Positions 44,375 to 55,957 of a stretch of 64,000 bases of DNA are shown one piece after another; within the stretch, counting starts at the first letter, position 1; each line of letters begins with the position of its first letter. The notes beneath the pieces are model-generated. The model was not told the DNA's origin and did no database searches. It was given only the letters and a program-made list of their open reading frames with translations. The translations under genes and the position numbers were made by a program. Source of the stretch: Climacium dendroides (lineage: Eukaryota; Streptophyta; Bryopsida; Hypnales; Climaciaceae); NCBI GenBank assembly GCA_950106755.1, contig OX467086.1, positions 28,290,001 to 28,354,000 of the forward strand, given 5' to 3'.

Positions 44375-47300
44375 TCTAATGAAAAAATGATATAGAATGA
44401 GAAAATTGCGAAATTTAGATGTGTAGAATTGACTTCAAATGAAGAGCAAAATTGAAGGCCAAAATTGACCTCAATTGTGATATTGGAGTTGAATTGTTGC
44501 AGCTGCAGACGCTAGTGACCCAATCTTGTAGTGTGAAGCTCCAAGGAAGTACTCAAATCGAATAAAATTGACAGCAATTTGGAGCACGAGCGCTAGTCGG
44601 GACCTTCACAGCGAAGCGGAGACGGATTAGAAGAATTGCCAGTGAATGCAAAGAAGAGTGATCAGAATTGAACCATAATGTTTGCCACTCCAAGAGGGCC
44701 TACTGTGCACAATAGGGTGTAGGAATAGGGCGCCGGAGGTGGATGTTTGAGATGGGAGCTTAGGGCTAGAAATCAAAAAATTGTGTAGTTGCAAGGAACA
44801 GGAGACAAGAATTCGTAAATGAAATAGACCTTATTGTACAATGAAAAATACACCCTCAATGTGGAAAGTACATGCTCTATAAGAAAAGCACTTGACATAG
44901 GTGTACAAAATCTTCTATTGGAAAAAGAAACAAGTGCTTCTTTTGCGACTTGTCAACATTTATATAGGGGTAGTTGTTTTTTGGCTAATGAATCATTAGA
45001 AGAAAATTATTTTTTTAATGTCCAATCCAAAATATGATAGAGCATATAGATGTTTGTGGAAACATGAATGTCATATATCAAAAAAGTACCCTACCATTGC
45101 AATTGTATTGTTGCAATACTATTTCTATGGTTGAATAGTAGAATATTGAAAGCAAATTGTTGTTGCAACAATATTGCAACAATATACTTTCAATGAATAA
45201 AGTATATTCTTATTGAAATTATATTGTTGTAGTTTTATAGCAATATTGCAACAATATGCTTTCAATACTCTACTATTCAATCATTGAAACAGGGTTGTTA
45301 TAATGGGGGGCTTTTCCTAATGTAGGTGTAGATTGTAGTGTAGAGTAGGTTTCGATGTATATTGCACATGACAATGGCAATTCACACTGAAACCAAGTTG
45401 GTGTAATGATTAATGTTGAAATTTTTATTCACATAGTTGAGGACATATTGATGTTTTCAAGATCATCTAAAAAAACATTAATTGCCACATTAGCTTTGTT
45501 GACCTTTTTCACTATAGATAAGTTTGTAGAAATTACATCAATCTTAGATAAAATTATTGCCTGAGTTTAGAAAAAAAAGATGCACAACCACAAAACAAGC
45601 TTTAGAGGAAAAATATTATGCGGTAGTTGACGTAGAAATTAAGTAATATGGCATTGAATAATGCTAATGTGGCATGTTGCATTCACATAGTAGGTCAATG
45701 CTTTATGTATTCAATGATTTTTTTTGGGAGATGTCAAGATGTTTCCAAAGATGTGAATAGAGATGTTAGGACATTTTGGGAGATGTACACTAAGACATTA
45801 GAAAGGTTCAAATAAGGTCGGTAGTACATTACTTAAAGAGAAACATTGCAATAAATTGTCTTTGCAATATTAATAAAAAAAGTTTTAAAGAAGGCAAGAC
45901 TTAGGGTAATTGAGGAAATCATGTATGGATTTCATGTAAGCATCCCTAAATATGATAGTAATGTCAACACACATCATACTCAATATCAAGTACTACTACC
46001 TTTGTCCCCTAATGAATGTTTGGAAGACATTGGTACTCCTTGAAGAGAAATAGAAGTAGACAATTCACATGGTTTATCTTACCTCCTACCACTCCACTTG
46101 TATATATAGCTTGTCTTTTCAACCCTACTTACGCACAATAAGTGGCTTTGGAAGTCATGTGACATATTTGTCAAATATTGTATATGGCATATTGTATTCG
46201 ACATTATATTTGTACTAGAACTAAATCATAGTGGATGTTTTAAGAGGTGTGTATGATGAAATGTATACTTCTAAGTGGTCATCACAAAACGACCAAACGT
46301 CAAAGTTGATGTTTCAAAAATTGTCTCAAGAAACATCTGAATGTCTATGTAGATATTCCAAAAAACATTTAAGAAAATGTCTAGATGTTTGAATTGAGAA
46401 ACTCTCCAAATGTCTTAGTTGACGTCTCTAAAAACAATACTTAAATTCTCAAATGATTGAAAACTATGTTGATTAGGCATGCCATGTCATTATAATTGGA
46501 TGCCATGTCATTTTTTCCGCTACCACATCAAGTGCTACATTAGATCCCACATCATGGATGGGATGGATGAAAAAATCCTATGTGACTTCTTACATCCACA
46601 TGGTGCTCATGTAGCAACCACATGTCAAATTTGTAGTGTCTCGCTGATCCATGTTTTTTTGGATGTTTAGGTAAAAACATTTAGATGTTTGGCAAGATTT
46701 TTGACATTTTTTGTTTGTCTTTAGCAACGCAAAATTTTGGACATCTTTATTAGAGTCATAGACATTTGAAGACATCACACATAATGTCCTAATGCAGAAT
46801 CCTCTCATTCAAAAAAATACAATTTTTTTTTGTGAATGACAAAGAATCTTCCCATGTAAGATAGAAGTGCTCTCATATTCCAAATTTTGTATGAAAAGGA
46901 GAAGTCTTCTATAATAATTTGACTTCCAATGAGTTCTTTTAGATTTTTTTAAACCAATTATTTATTTACATTAGGAAAATATTGAGGTCAAGAAAAGGTT
47001 GTATCCCTTTGATATTAATGAGAAGTGATTATCTTGAAAAAACAAGTTGGGATTGCCCAAGCAATGGAGATCTTCTGCATTTGATGGATGTGAATTTCCT
47101 AGTCATGAATTGTTGCTTGAATTCCACAATTCCATGATTGGATTGTAGTTTTTTACTTGCCACAATACTCTTTCACCTACTAAGTTGTTATTCTTACCTC
47201 TACTAGTCTACCAAGTTTTGATGCTCCTACTAAGTTGTTTGTATGCTTGCCAGGATGCTTGTTCTTCTTGGCTTGTTCTTCTTGGGCACTCCATATCTTG

Positions 47301-49090
47301 GAGGGTGCACTTAGTTCTACTACAACAAACCACGTGCAAACAAGTGGTTTCTAATAAACAACAATTTCAACTTCAAATTTGAGCATTGGTTTACTAATGA
47401 ATATAGGATTCTACTCCTGAAATTTCAAACTCAAATAAAATATGAAATGATTTCTAGAAGGGGTTAAAAATACATTAAAATGACATGTTTTTTAACTCAA
47501 ATATTTTTAGAGAACACATTTAGATGACCATTGCATCAATATCAACTCAAAATGAGCTTTCAATAGAGAGTTATTTTTAAGAATTTTTTGTTCATTTTTT
47601 AGACAAATTTTTCTTATATAATATAGGGGTGTGAAAGTTATTTTCCAGTTCTACAATGTATCTTTTTACTTCAAAAATTTGTAACTAATTATTATTAACA
47701 AAAAATTATCAATAATTCAAAACATAAAATTTCAAAGTAGAAAAATCTATTCATATTTATTTCATTTTATTGTAAAATTCAAAAAGTATATAGGGGTCCA
47801 AAGTTTTGTTCACACGCTAACATCAAAAAGAGGAGGAGTGCACCCCCTAGGCTCTACATTGTAGCAATTTTTGATACTCTTGTAGCATCCTATTTTGGGG
47901 TAGATGCATAGTTTGATGTCTCAATAACCATGGCACAAGGATGATTTTAGGTATTCAAAAATGTATATTCTAAAATGAATATTACACAAACTTATTTATT
48001 ATAGTTCTTCATGATATTTTTGGACTAAAATATAAAAAACTTGATTAACAATACATATGTGTATTTTTTTGACAACCAATGTCTATCAATACTGATTTTA
48101 TAGATTCTTAAAGATAAATCATGGATTGTCACAACAACTAATTTTTATGCATATGACATTTTTTAAAACATAAGCACATAAAAATGATTTATAGTGACTA
48201 ATGAAAATATTATTTATTTAAAATTGAATTATTTGGTGCCAACATCATTGTATTTCATATAATTATAGACTTTTGTAGAGTAAAAATTAGGTTTAGTCTT
48301 CAGAAGTCATTTTTTATTGATTTAATTTTTTTCAAATATTTTTCTTTCTTTTGCATATTATATTTGAAGTTCTAAGTGGGCATGTTTTGATATTTTTCCA
48401 AAAAAAGGAAAACCATTTATAAAGGCCTAAATACTTATGAAGGCTCTCAGTAGATGGTTGACTAGTGAATCAACTAGTGAGAATATTGAGACACCAAACC
48501 ATGCATCTAACCTTTGTCAAAGTGTTCTAAAGCATCTTGTTTTCGTTTGCATTTTACTATGTTATATTTAAGCATGTTAATTTTAGACATGGTATACATG
48601 ATTGTTGCAAAATCTGCATCGTTGATTAATCAAGGGTGTTTGATTTATGAACAAACCCCAAAGTCCCCATTCCCTACTCTATGTGAAAGTAGAGGTGGAT
48701 TGAACAACATTTGATGTCAATCTTTTCTAGAGTATGTTCCAAAGGCTAGAGGGAACACTTTCATTGGTTGTGAAACATGTGATAGGTATAAGCAACTAAG
48801 AAATGCTTGCACTCCATGTTTGTAGGTACAAGAAGTGTGGTCCAAGAAATTGAAGGTATTTAAGGCTAGGTGTACTAATGCATTCTATGATGACTAATTC
48901 TTGATTTTTCTACCTAAGAATATGCCACTACTCTTACTTCAATGTTTTAGGTAAGCATTTATTATGAATGGTTCAAGTTTGAATCCTAAATTCATCCTTT
49001 TAATTTCTTTTATTATGATGATTGTCTTTACTATTTTCTTCTCCTCCGTGATTAGTTGGTTTTTTACATTCATTTATATCTATTGGTAGA
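44375..49090. other. AT-rich DNA, mostly without recognisable genes
   Basis: Apart from the foldback element at 45100-45300 I see only low-complexity and degenerate repeats (for example recurring ATGTCTAGATGTTT-like words at 46230-46760). Open frames here are short and have no family motif. Confidence 0.4.
45100..45300. mobile_element. Foldback (MITE-like) element
   Basis: TTGAATAGTAGAATATTGAA on the left is matched by the reverse complement of TTCAATACTCTACTATTCAA on the right. The arms extend with TTGCAACAATATTGC-type words. The whole is about 200 bp of AT-rich inverted repeat without coding capacity. I could not define a target duplication. Confidence 0.6.
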
Positions 49091-49440
49091 AATTGCAATC
49101 TTTTCATCTCTTTTATAGCTACCTCTGCTATCTTGTACATATCCACTGAATTGAAGTTTTCAAATGTCGAATATGCTTAATTTTGAGCCTCTTCTTGAGC
49201 CTTTTTTGCCCAATCCATGGCAAATGCATTCCTATGCACTATAGACAAATTATATAGGCAAATACATGCAGTAACTATATTATAAGTAAATTACAAAGGT
49301 ACATCTAATCTTTTTAATAATATGCACCACCTTGCCTTTAGAATTACAAATGTCCCTTCTACAACCATACAAGTGCTAGTCTAGATAAAATTCCAATGTT
49401 GTTTATATCTTGGTAGACCATCTAACCCATATTTAACTAA
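49090..49440 (-). pseudogene. PIF/Harbinger transposase, C-terminal fragment
   Basis: On the minus strand, LPRYKQHWNFI is followed by a TAG, then TSTCMVVEGTFVILKARWCI, LLKRLDVPL, a TAA, FTYNIVTACICLYNLSIVHR, NAFAMDWAKKAQEEAQN and another stop. VVEGTF-LK-RW and the later VTACI-L-N pattern are the conserved end of DDE_Tnp_4 (Harbinger) transposases. Three in-frame stops within about 350 bp show it is dead. The catalytic core should lie upstream on the minus strand (49440-49900), but I do not see it there. Confidence 0.7.
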
Positions 49441-49623
49441 TTATGGACAATTGTACAAATTATGGACAAATTCATAGGCCCTAATCACCTAAAGAAAGAG
49501 AAGAACATGCTTAAAATGATGGGAAAGTGTCGGCAGTCCACCCACACATTGTTGAATAAAAGTACTTGACTGTGTAACAAACTGTTTTCATGGACATTTT
49601 GCTTACAAAAGAAAAAAAAAGTA

Positions 49624-49926
49624 GTGGATTCGTTTATTTGCAGACGTGACAATGAGAAACCAGAAGGAATGCCTAAAACCGTGCACCCAAAACTAAGGCG
49701 GATTCCAATCCAACTCGATTCCGTCCCTTTAGATTTCGAAATCCTAAGCAGAAGACAACGTGATTCCCATGACATGTATAGGCTGGCAGTCGATAAGAGC
49801 AAAATAACGTGCGTATTCAAAAGAAAAGAATACAACAATAGAGAATTGAGTTGGAAAATCACCCCCACAGGAGCTTTATATAAAATAGGAATGAAAATAC
49901 ACGAATTCGATTCAACTCAAACCTGA
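49624..49926 (+). other. Unassigned open frame of 100 codons
   Basis: It begins MDSFICRRDNEKPEGMPK and has a mixed, protein-like composition, but I recognise no domain. An open frame of similar length exists on the other strand. It may be chance or an exon of an unknown gene. Confidence 0.2.
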
Positions 49927-50298
49927 AGAGAGCATAATTCCGACGGCCATGACTACAAATATTGTCTGAGCAGATCATCTACTTCCATACGTTACTTATG
50001 TCGGCGAGCAACCGATACACAAATTAAATGTTCAGAGAATAAATTGCACACTTGAAGCTATTCCCAACTTGAACCAAAACCAGAAAAAGTAATGTCAACA
50101 TTCGTTTACCCATTCCAAGAGGAGACTATCTTATTGAACGAGTAGTTCATTCAATATGTAGCAGTCCAACGTATCAGTTGGCAGCCGACACCTGCAACCA
50201 AGCATTGGATCGAATGAGTGGCGTCTTGGTGTAACAACTCCATAGACCAAAAGTGTGTTATCGGCTGGCAGCCAACAGGCCATAAAATCCTGTTGTTG

Positions 50299-53200
50299 TT
50301 AATCATCTCCCTCGTCGTCCGCATCTCTGTCCAAAGCAACGCCCGCTGCCTCTAGATTGGCAATTGCAGCAGCAACTGAGGTCTCCAGGATAACATGAGA
50401 CGTGGGAGGTCCCTTCTTTGCATGCAAGGGCATTCTGTGAGAATACAAGACAATGTTGATATGAACCATCTGCGGAAGACAGAGTTCCTTGTGCCATCTC
50501 CGTGTCTAGCACTCCCTTACCACCAGTGCTTTTCCCTCCCTCTTGGCTTTCATTAGAGTCCACCACTCTATCTTAAAATTCCCGAACGTCGGGCCAGGAG
50601 TCATGTCCACACGCTCCAGTACCCGCCCGAGCCAAACATGCAAGTAATTGTTGTGACATGGTCGACACAAAACAAAGTCTCCCAGTAGAACATCTCTGAA
50701 TGGATTGAAAGCCAACCTCGGCCTATCCTTGGCAGGTCCGCAATATGAAGTGGAATCTGCTTCGTCCTCCGGAGTACTGTCCATTGGATTATTTGGATCC
50801 CCGTTGTCCTCCGTAGAAGCGGCTGCATGATCTTTTTTCCAGTCCGAGAGCGGCCATAATCCTTCTTGAAGCAATATTGGATTTCGGGGCAGTGGCGAAT
50901 TCATCTCCGACTGAATTCTTTCCCAGCAAGCCACACACCCTGCCATTTCCTGTGCATATCGCTTGTCTCTAGCCATTCCCGATTTCCAGAACTCAATGTA
51001 CTTTGCTATTCCATTCTTGATGAATGTTTGTTTCTCACTACATTCGGTAGCCCTTGCGACTTCCTTCTCTACGTTTCGCCTTCTCGAATTTATGTCCACA
51101 TTCCCCCAGATTGGCTTGAAAGGCACCGGTCTTGGATCCCCTTGTGGAATTTTGGGTCTCCCATCCTCGTGCGCCGTCCACATTTTGACAGGTGGCCTAG
51201 GAGGCAGCCACGAGGAACCCGTCGCCCTAATCTTGTACCTCATGACCGGCCATCCATGATCATATCCGGCGTCGATGACATAGAATTTAAAGAGGTGCTT
51301 ATCCCCGAGCCCGACTATTTTGTTGACCCCATCATGATGGAAGCCCTTGAAATATGACTTGAAGTCGGCCACCTTCTGCACAAACTCCGGAATGAAGGCT
51401 ACAGTCTTCTGTGAATCTATGAACGCCTTCATGAGATCTACAAGTACGTATGTGTTTTTTCTTTTGATGAGTTTCGAGAGATAGCTGAAGTACGCATCAA
51501 TATCTTCGTGCATATGCCCGACAATGAGAAAGCCAACAGTGACTTTTTTGAATATGCGCCTGGCGGTGAGTAATGAGCAGAATGCCATGAGGAACCTATT
51601 TTTATTGTCCTTCGCTGAGTTATCGAGCTGCAAGAATAGTTTTTTTGGAAGTGGCACATGAGGTCGTCCTAATGTTGGAGTGTTTGCGAGTATTCCCGAT
51701 GCCTCCGGAATGGATGAGTTGCATCTTGATTTTCCATGAAGCAGGGCCTTGAAGAAGCTATTTTGCAGTGGAGTCTCAAAGAGAATCTTCGATTCTTGGA
51801 CGGGTGGCTTTTCGAGAGCTCTAAGTACCCTACATAGCAAGGATATTGTGAAATTTGAATCCCCAGGCCAGAGTGAAGTGGAGTAATGAGCATACGCGTT
51901 GTCTCCATGTCCATGAGTGAGCATGCCTGTACATGAGATTGGTATCTGCCCAAGCTCGGTGGTTGCCTTCGTGATGCGCTGCATCCTTGGAATAGCTGTC
52001 TTTGTGGCGTCCATTTTGTCGTGAATAATGTAGAGGAACTCTGATGGCTTTTGCACGGATTGCGCAGTCCATCCGTTGTAGACATTTCTACAAGTGTGTT
52101 GGTAATTGAGATGTCTCTCTTTGTCGTCGACGAGGGCCTGCCATTCATCACATCCTCTGGGATACTTTGCAATGAACTCTACCAGGAAGTCACATTCTGT
52201 GCATTTTGAGAAATTGCTCCCAACGACTTTGACCTCCACGTTTTTGAAATGAGCTTTCCGAAGGCGGCTGATTGCAGACTGCGACACCGGCTTCATATTG
52301 CATATTCCATTGACCTAATGGACAAACCTCGATGGATGAGACTCCGAGAGAGAAGAAACAATTGTATCAGACGGCAGCCGACATAACAGCAAATGAGGAT
52401 CTTCAATTGTCTAAGAACTACAGAGCGCATGGCTACGGAATCCCACATGTTGGGTTGATTGTATCGGCTGGCAGCCGACAGAAGTGCAAATTAGAATCTA
52501 TAGAAGGCAGAGAACTCTAATGCGCATGGCTACGGAATCCGACATTTGAAGTTATTTATATCGGTTGGCAGCCAACAGCAGGCACTGTGAACAGTGAGAG
52601 TAGATAAAGGCAATGGATACTTACATAATTAACTTGTTCGCGCATGTGATCCCAATTCATTGCCAAAGGGACAACCTTGAGATTGTCGACGCGTTTGTTC
52701 TCAACCAGTCTAAACTCATTGGGCATGTGGTCTGCATTTTCGTTGATGATCATCATGAGAGTTGCTTGAGCTTGTATTGTTTGGGGACGAGGTCGCCTTT
52801 CCCCTGCATTTCCATGCAACCCGCTAATAGAACCTCCGACAGCTGCAGCCTTGTAGACATGATAGGCTGATCTTGAGACCTCGTGAATGATATACCATGC
52901 GTTCTCGCAGACATCTGTATTTGCAAGTGTAATGAATTTTTTACCTGAAATAACCCCTGCATGAAGTTGACTCTGTACCACATATGCCATCTCTGTCCTA
53001 GTCTCGAATGTACAAGTGAAGAACTTTCGTCGAAGACTTTTTGTGTCCTCCCAAGGAAACGTCTGGCAGCACCTGAGCTTGCAGCACTTTTGGGAGCTGA
53101 CCTTGCGTATCTCCATCTCTAAAGTCTTCATCTGCAACTTGGATTGGCTCTCTCTATCCTTGGAAGTCACCTTTCTACGCACGGACCGATATGGATTCTT

Positions 53201-54002
53201 TGGTACCTCTTGCATTCCATCATCGTCCGACTTATTCATTAGGGCAACCTCCGAATAGAGCGTGACAATCTCTGAGAGTAGCCTTCCGCCCTCCAATCTT
53301 GCGTGTGACAGCCTCCAGCGCATGGTCGTCATTTGCAGTGTGTCATTGTCTGAAACAAACATGACCCCGACATCCGAATCTCCGAGGACGCCATTCATTT
53401 GGAAGGCAGACTTGGATCATTGCTCTTCCAAAGAACGAGAAATCGTCGTTGAGAAGTTCACAATATTGATTTCTCCAGAGAGGTCTATCCGGGTATGGCA
53501 GATCTGACTACATTCTATTTGAGTTACCGTTTGTGTCTCCACTTCTCGTATTTACTCTAATCGCGTCTACATGATCGAAGCTGTCAATAGCGCTGGATTC
53601 AGACGCACCATCGCCAGATGTACTGCGACCTTGAACATTGAAAAGATCATCATCCGACCCGCCACTGTCATCGTCGGATGAGTAGTGCCTATCATCTCGA
53701 TCGTCTTCGTATGATACATTGGTCGGGATCTGTCCTTGCTCCTATTCAACAAATTCCTCCCGCATGTCGTTCGAGCTACCTCCACTTTCATAGTTTCCAA
53801 CCGCTTGTGGTTGCATCAAATTGGTCCCCCGTGAACCTGTCGGTTGGCAGCCGATATTCCTCGCCGACGGACCAGAGGACTCAATTGGTCTGACCTTATA
53901 CCCACTCCAGAGTATTCTGTATCCAACATAACGCATGAGTGTCATGAACTCTGGAATCTCACAAAAGGCATTTTGGTCCTTGAAGTCATCGACGACATGC
54001 AA
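50299..54002 (-). pseudogene. DUF7869-domain protein, DDE-transposase-like
   Basis: The exons run on the minus strand. 54002-53515 is acidic and Ser/Asp-rich (RHYSSDDDSGGSDDD) with a TAG at 53742-53744. 53398-52620 carries a Cys cluster (SQKCCKLRCCQTFPWED) and a DNA-binding-like helix region (TDVCENAWYIIHEVSRSAYH). 52296-50299 is the core. The core contains SKCTECDFLVEF, then LYIIHDKMDATKTAIPRM (Asp), CTGMLTHGHGD, LQLDNSAKDNKNRFLMAF (Asp) and FLIVGHMHEDIDAYFSYL (Glu/Asp): the DUF7869 signature, whose acidic residues are spaced like a DDE/RNase-H fold. The C-terminus has a chromo/BAH-like strand region (HVWLGRVLERVD; FKIEWWTLMK). An in-frame TAG at 50506-50508 precedes about 65 more conserved-looking codons ending at TAA 50299. 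The family is abundant in non-angiosperm plants and animals and is probably transposon-derived. Exon edges are approximate. Confidence 0.7.
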
Positions 54003-54229
54003 ACACTAGAAGAAAAAGCAGGGTTTTGCGACTGATTTGCAGTCGTATCAGACGTTTGTGACTTGGTGATATTCTGGAGTCCGCAGTCGCAGTGGACAAG
54101 TCGCATGAGTTGCACTGCAGTCGCGAGGATGTTTGTCATTCGATAGGCAATGGAGAACTTCGTCGATGAACTGCTGTGACGTGGTTGCTGATGTGGTATT
54201 CACTGCCACGTAACTATATTTCACTCACT

Positions 54230-55670
54230 TGTGACTTGTTTTCAACTTGTATGCGACTTGATTGTAATTCGTCTATAACTTCAATGCCACTGCTATGCAA
54301 CTTCATTTGAAGTTCTGGTAGACTTCATGCAACTTCTGTGCAACTAGAATGCAACTTGTTTGAAACTTTAGTGCAACTGAAATACAAGTTCTTTGCAACT
54401 GGAATACAACTAGAATGCAACTGGAATGTAATTATTTGCACTCCTATGTTCCAACTCTTGTGCAACTGCAATGCAACTTATTCCTACCTTTCGGAGAACT
54501 GGATTGCAACTCACTTGCAACTCCTGTGCAACTAACATGCGACTAGTTTGCAACTCCCGTGGAAGTAGAATGCAACTTCAATGCAACTTATTTGCAACTC
54601 TTGTTCAACTAGAATGCAACTGCAGTGCAACTAGGAAGCAACTCATTTGTAACTCCTTTTCAACTATTATGCGATTCGTTTGCAACCTCTGGGCCACTTA
54701 TTTCCAACTGAAATGCGACTTATTTCTAACTTCTGTGTTACTAAAATGCAACTCATTTGCAACTCCTATTCAACTATAATGGTATTCATTTGCCACTTTT
54801 GGGCAACTAATTTTCAACTTCAACGCGACTTATTTTCCAGCTTCTGTGCAACTGAAGTGCAACTAATTTGCAACTCTTGTACAACTACAATGCAACTTAT
54901 GTCCAACTTTCATTGCAACTCCTGTACGACTAGAATGTAACTTCTTCCCAACTTTGTTTGCAACTCCTGTACAACTAACTAGAATGCAACTTCTTTCTTA
55001 CTTTTATGCAACTCCTGTACAACTTGAATGCAACTGATTTCCAACTTTTGTGCAACTAGGATGCAACTTACTAGAATGCAATTGAATTCCAACTTGTATG
55101 CAACTGCATGCAACGTCTTTCCAACTTTTGTGCAATTAGAATGCAACTTATTTCCAACTTCTATGCCACTGGAATGCAACTTCTCTGCAACTCTTATTGA
55201 ATTGGATTGGAACTTGCTTGCAACTGATTTGCAACTCTTATCAAACTAGAATGCAACTTATTTGCAAGGTTTTTGCAACTGGAATGCAACTTCTGCGCTA
55301 CTGGATTGCAACTTCGATGCAACTGGAATGCAACTTGTGTACTACTGCATTGCAACTTCTGAACAACTGAAATGCAACTTCTTTGCTACTGGAATGTAAC
55401 TTCTGTGCAACTAGAATGCAACTTCTCTACAACTAGAATGCAACTTCTGTGCAACGAGAATGCAACTTCTGTGCAACTATAATGCTACTTCTGTGCAACT
55501 AGAATGCAACTTCTGTGCAACTAGAATGCAACTTCTTTGCAACTTCCGTACAATTGGAAAGCAACTTGTGTGCAACTATTATTTGTGACTACATTGTAAC
55601 TTACTTGCGACTACATTGTTACTTACTTGCGACTACATTGTCACTAACTTGCAACTTCTATCTATGGTAG
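54230..55670. repeat. TGCAACT minisatellite
   Basis: About 1.4 kb is built from variants of GCAACTAGAATGCAACTTCT and GCAACTTATTTGCAACTCCT (unit about 20-22 bp), with the heptamer TGCAACT occurring dozens of times. Translations give long QLECNLFATLVQLECN-type frames that are not genes. It separates the DUF7869 gene from the Transposase_24/DUF8039 gene. Diluted copies of the same word occur in introns of the latter (57225-57390, 58740-58970). Confidence 0.9.
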
Positions 55671-55957
55671 TCTTCTCAAAATCTCTGCAACGCAACAACA
55701 GCCTTACACTTCTTCTATAGAACTCAAATATTACCCTTCTACATCTTATTTTAATTTGTTTACAAGTCTTGCAACACTCATGTAACTGACTATAACAATG
55801 CTAAAAATTCGATGTGGCTTACAATACTGCCATTTTTTACAAAACAAAACAACTACATGAAATAGTTATAAACCATCGGCACACACAGTGTGCACATGCT
55901 GCAAACAACATTCGTAAATGGTTCAATGTCTTTCAAATACATCATTGATCATGATCC

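Noticed and set aside
54338..55249. Open frames with repeated CN and QLE words
   Set aside because: Translation of the TGCAACT minisatellite, with no start, domain or splice context.
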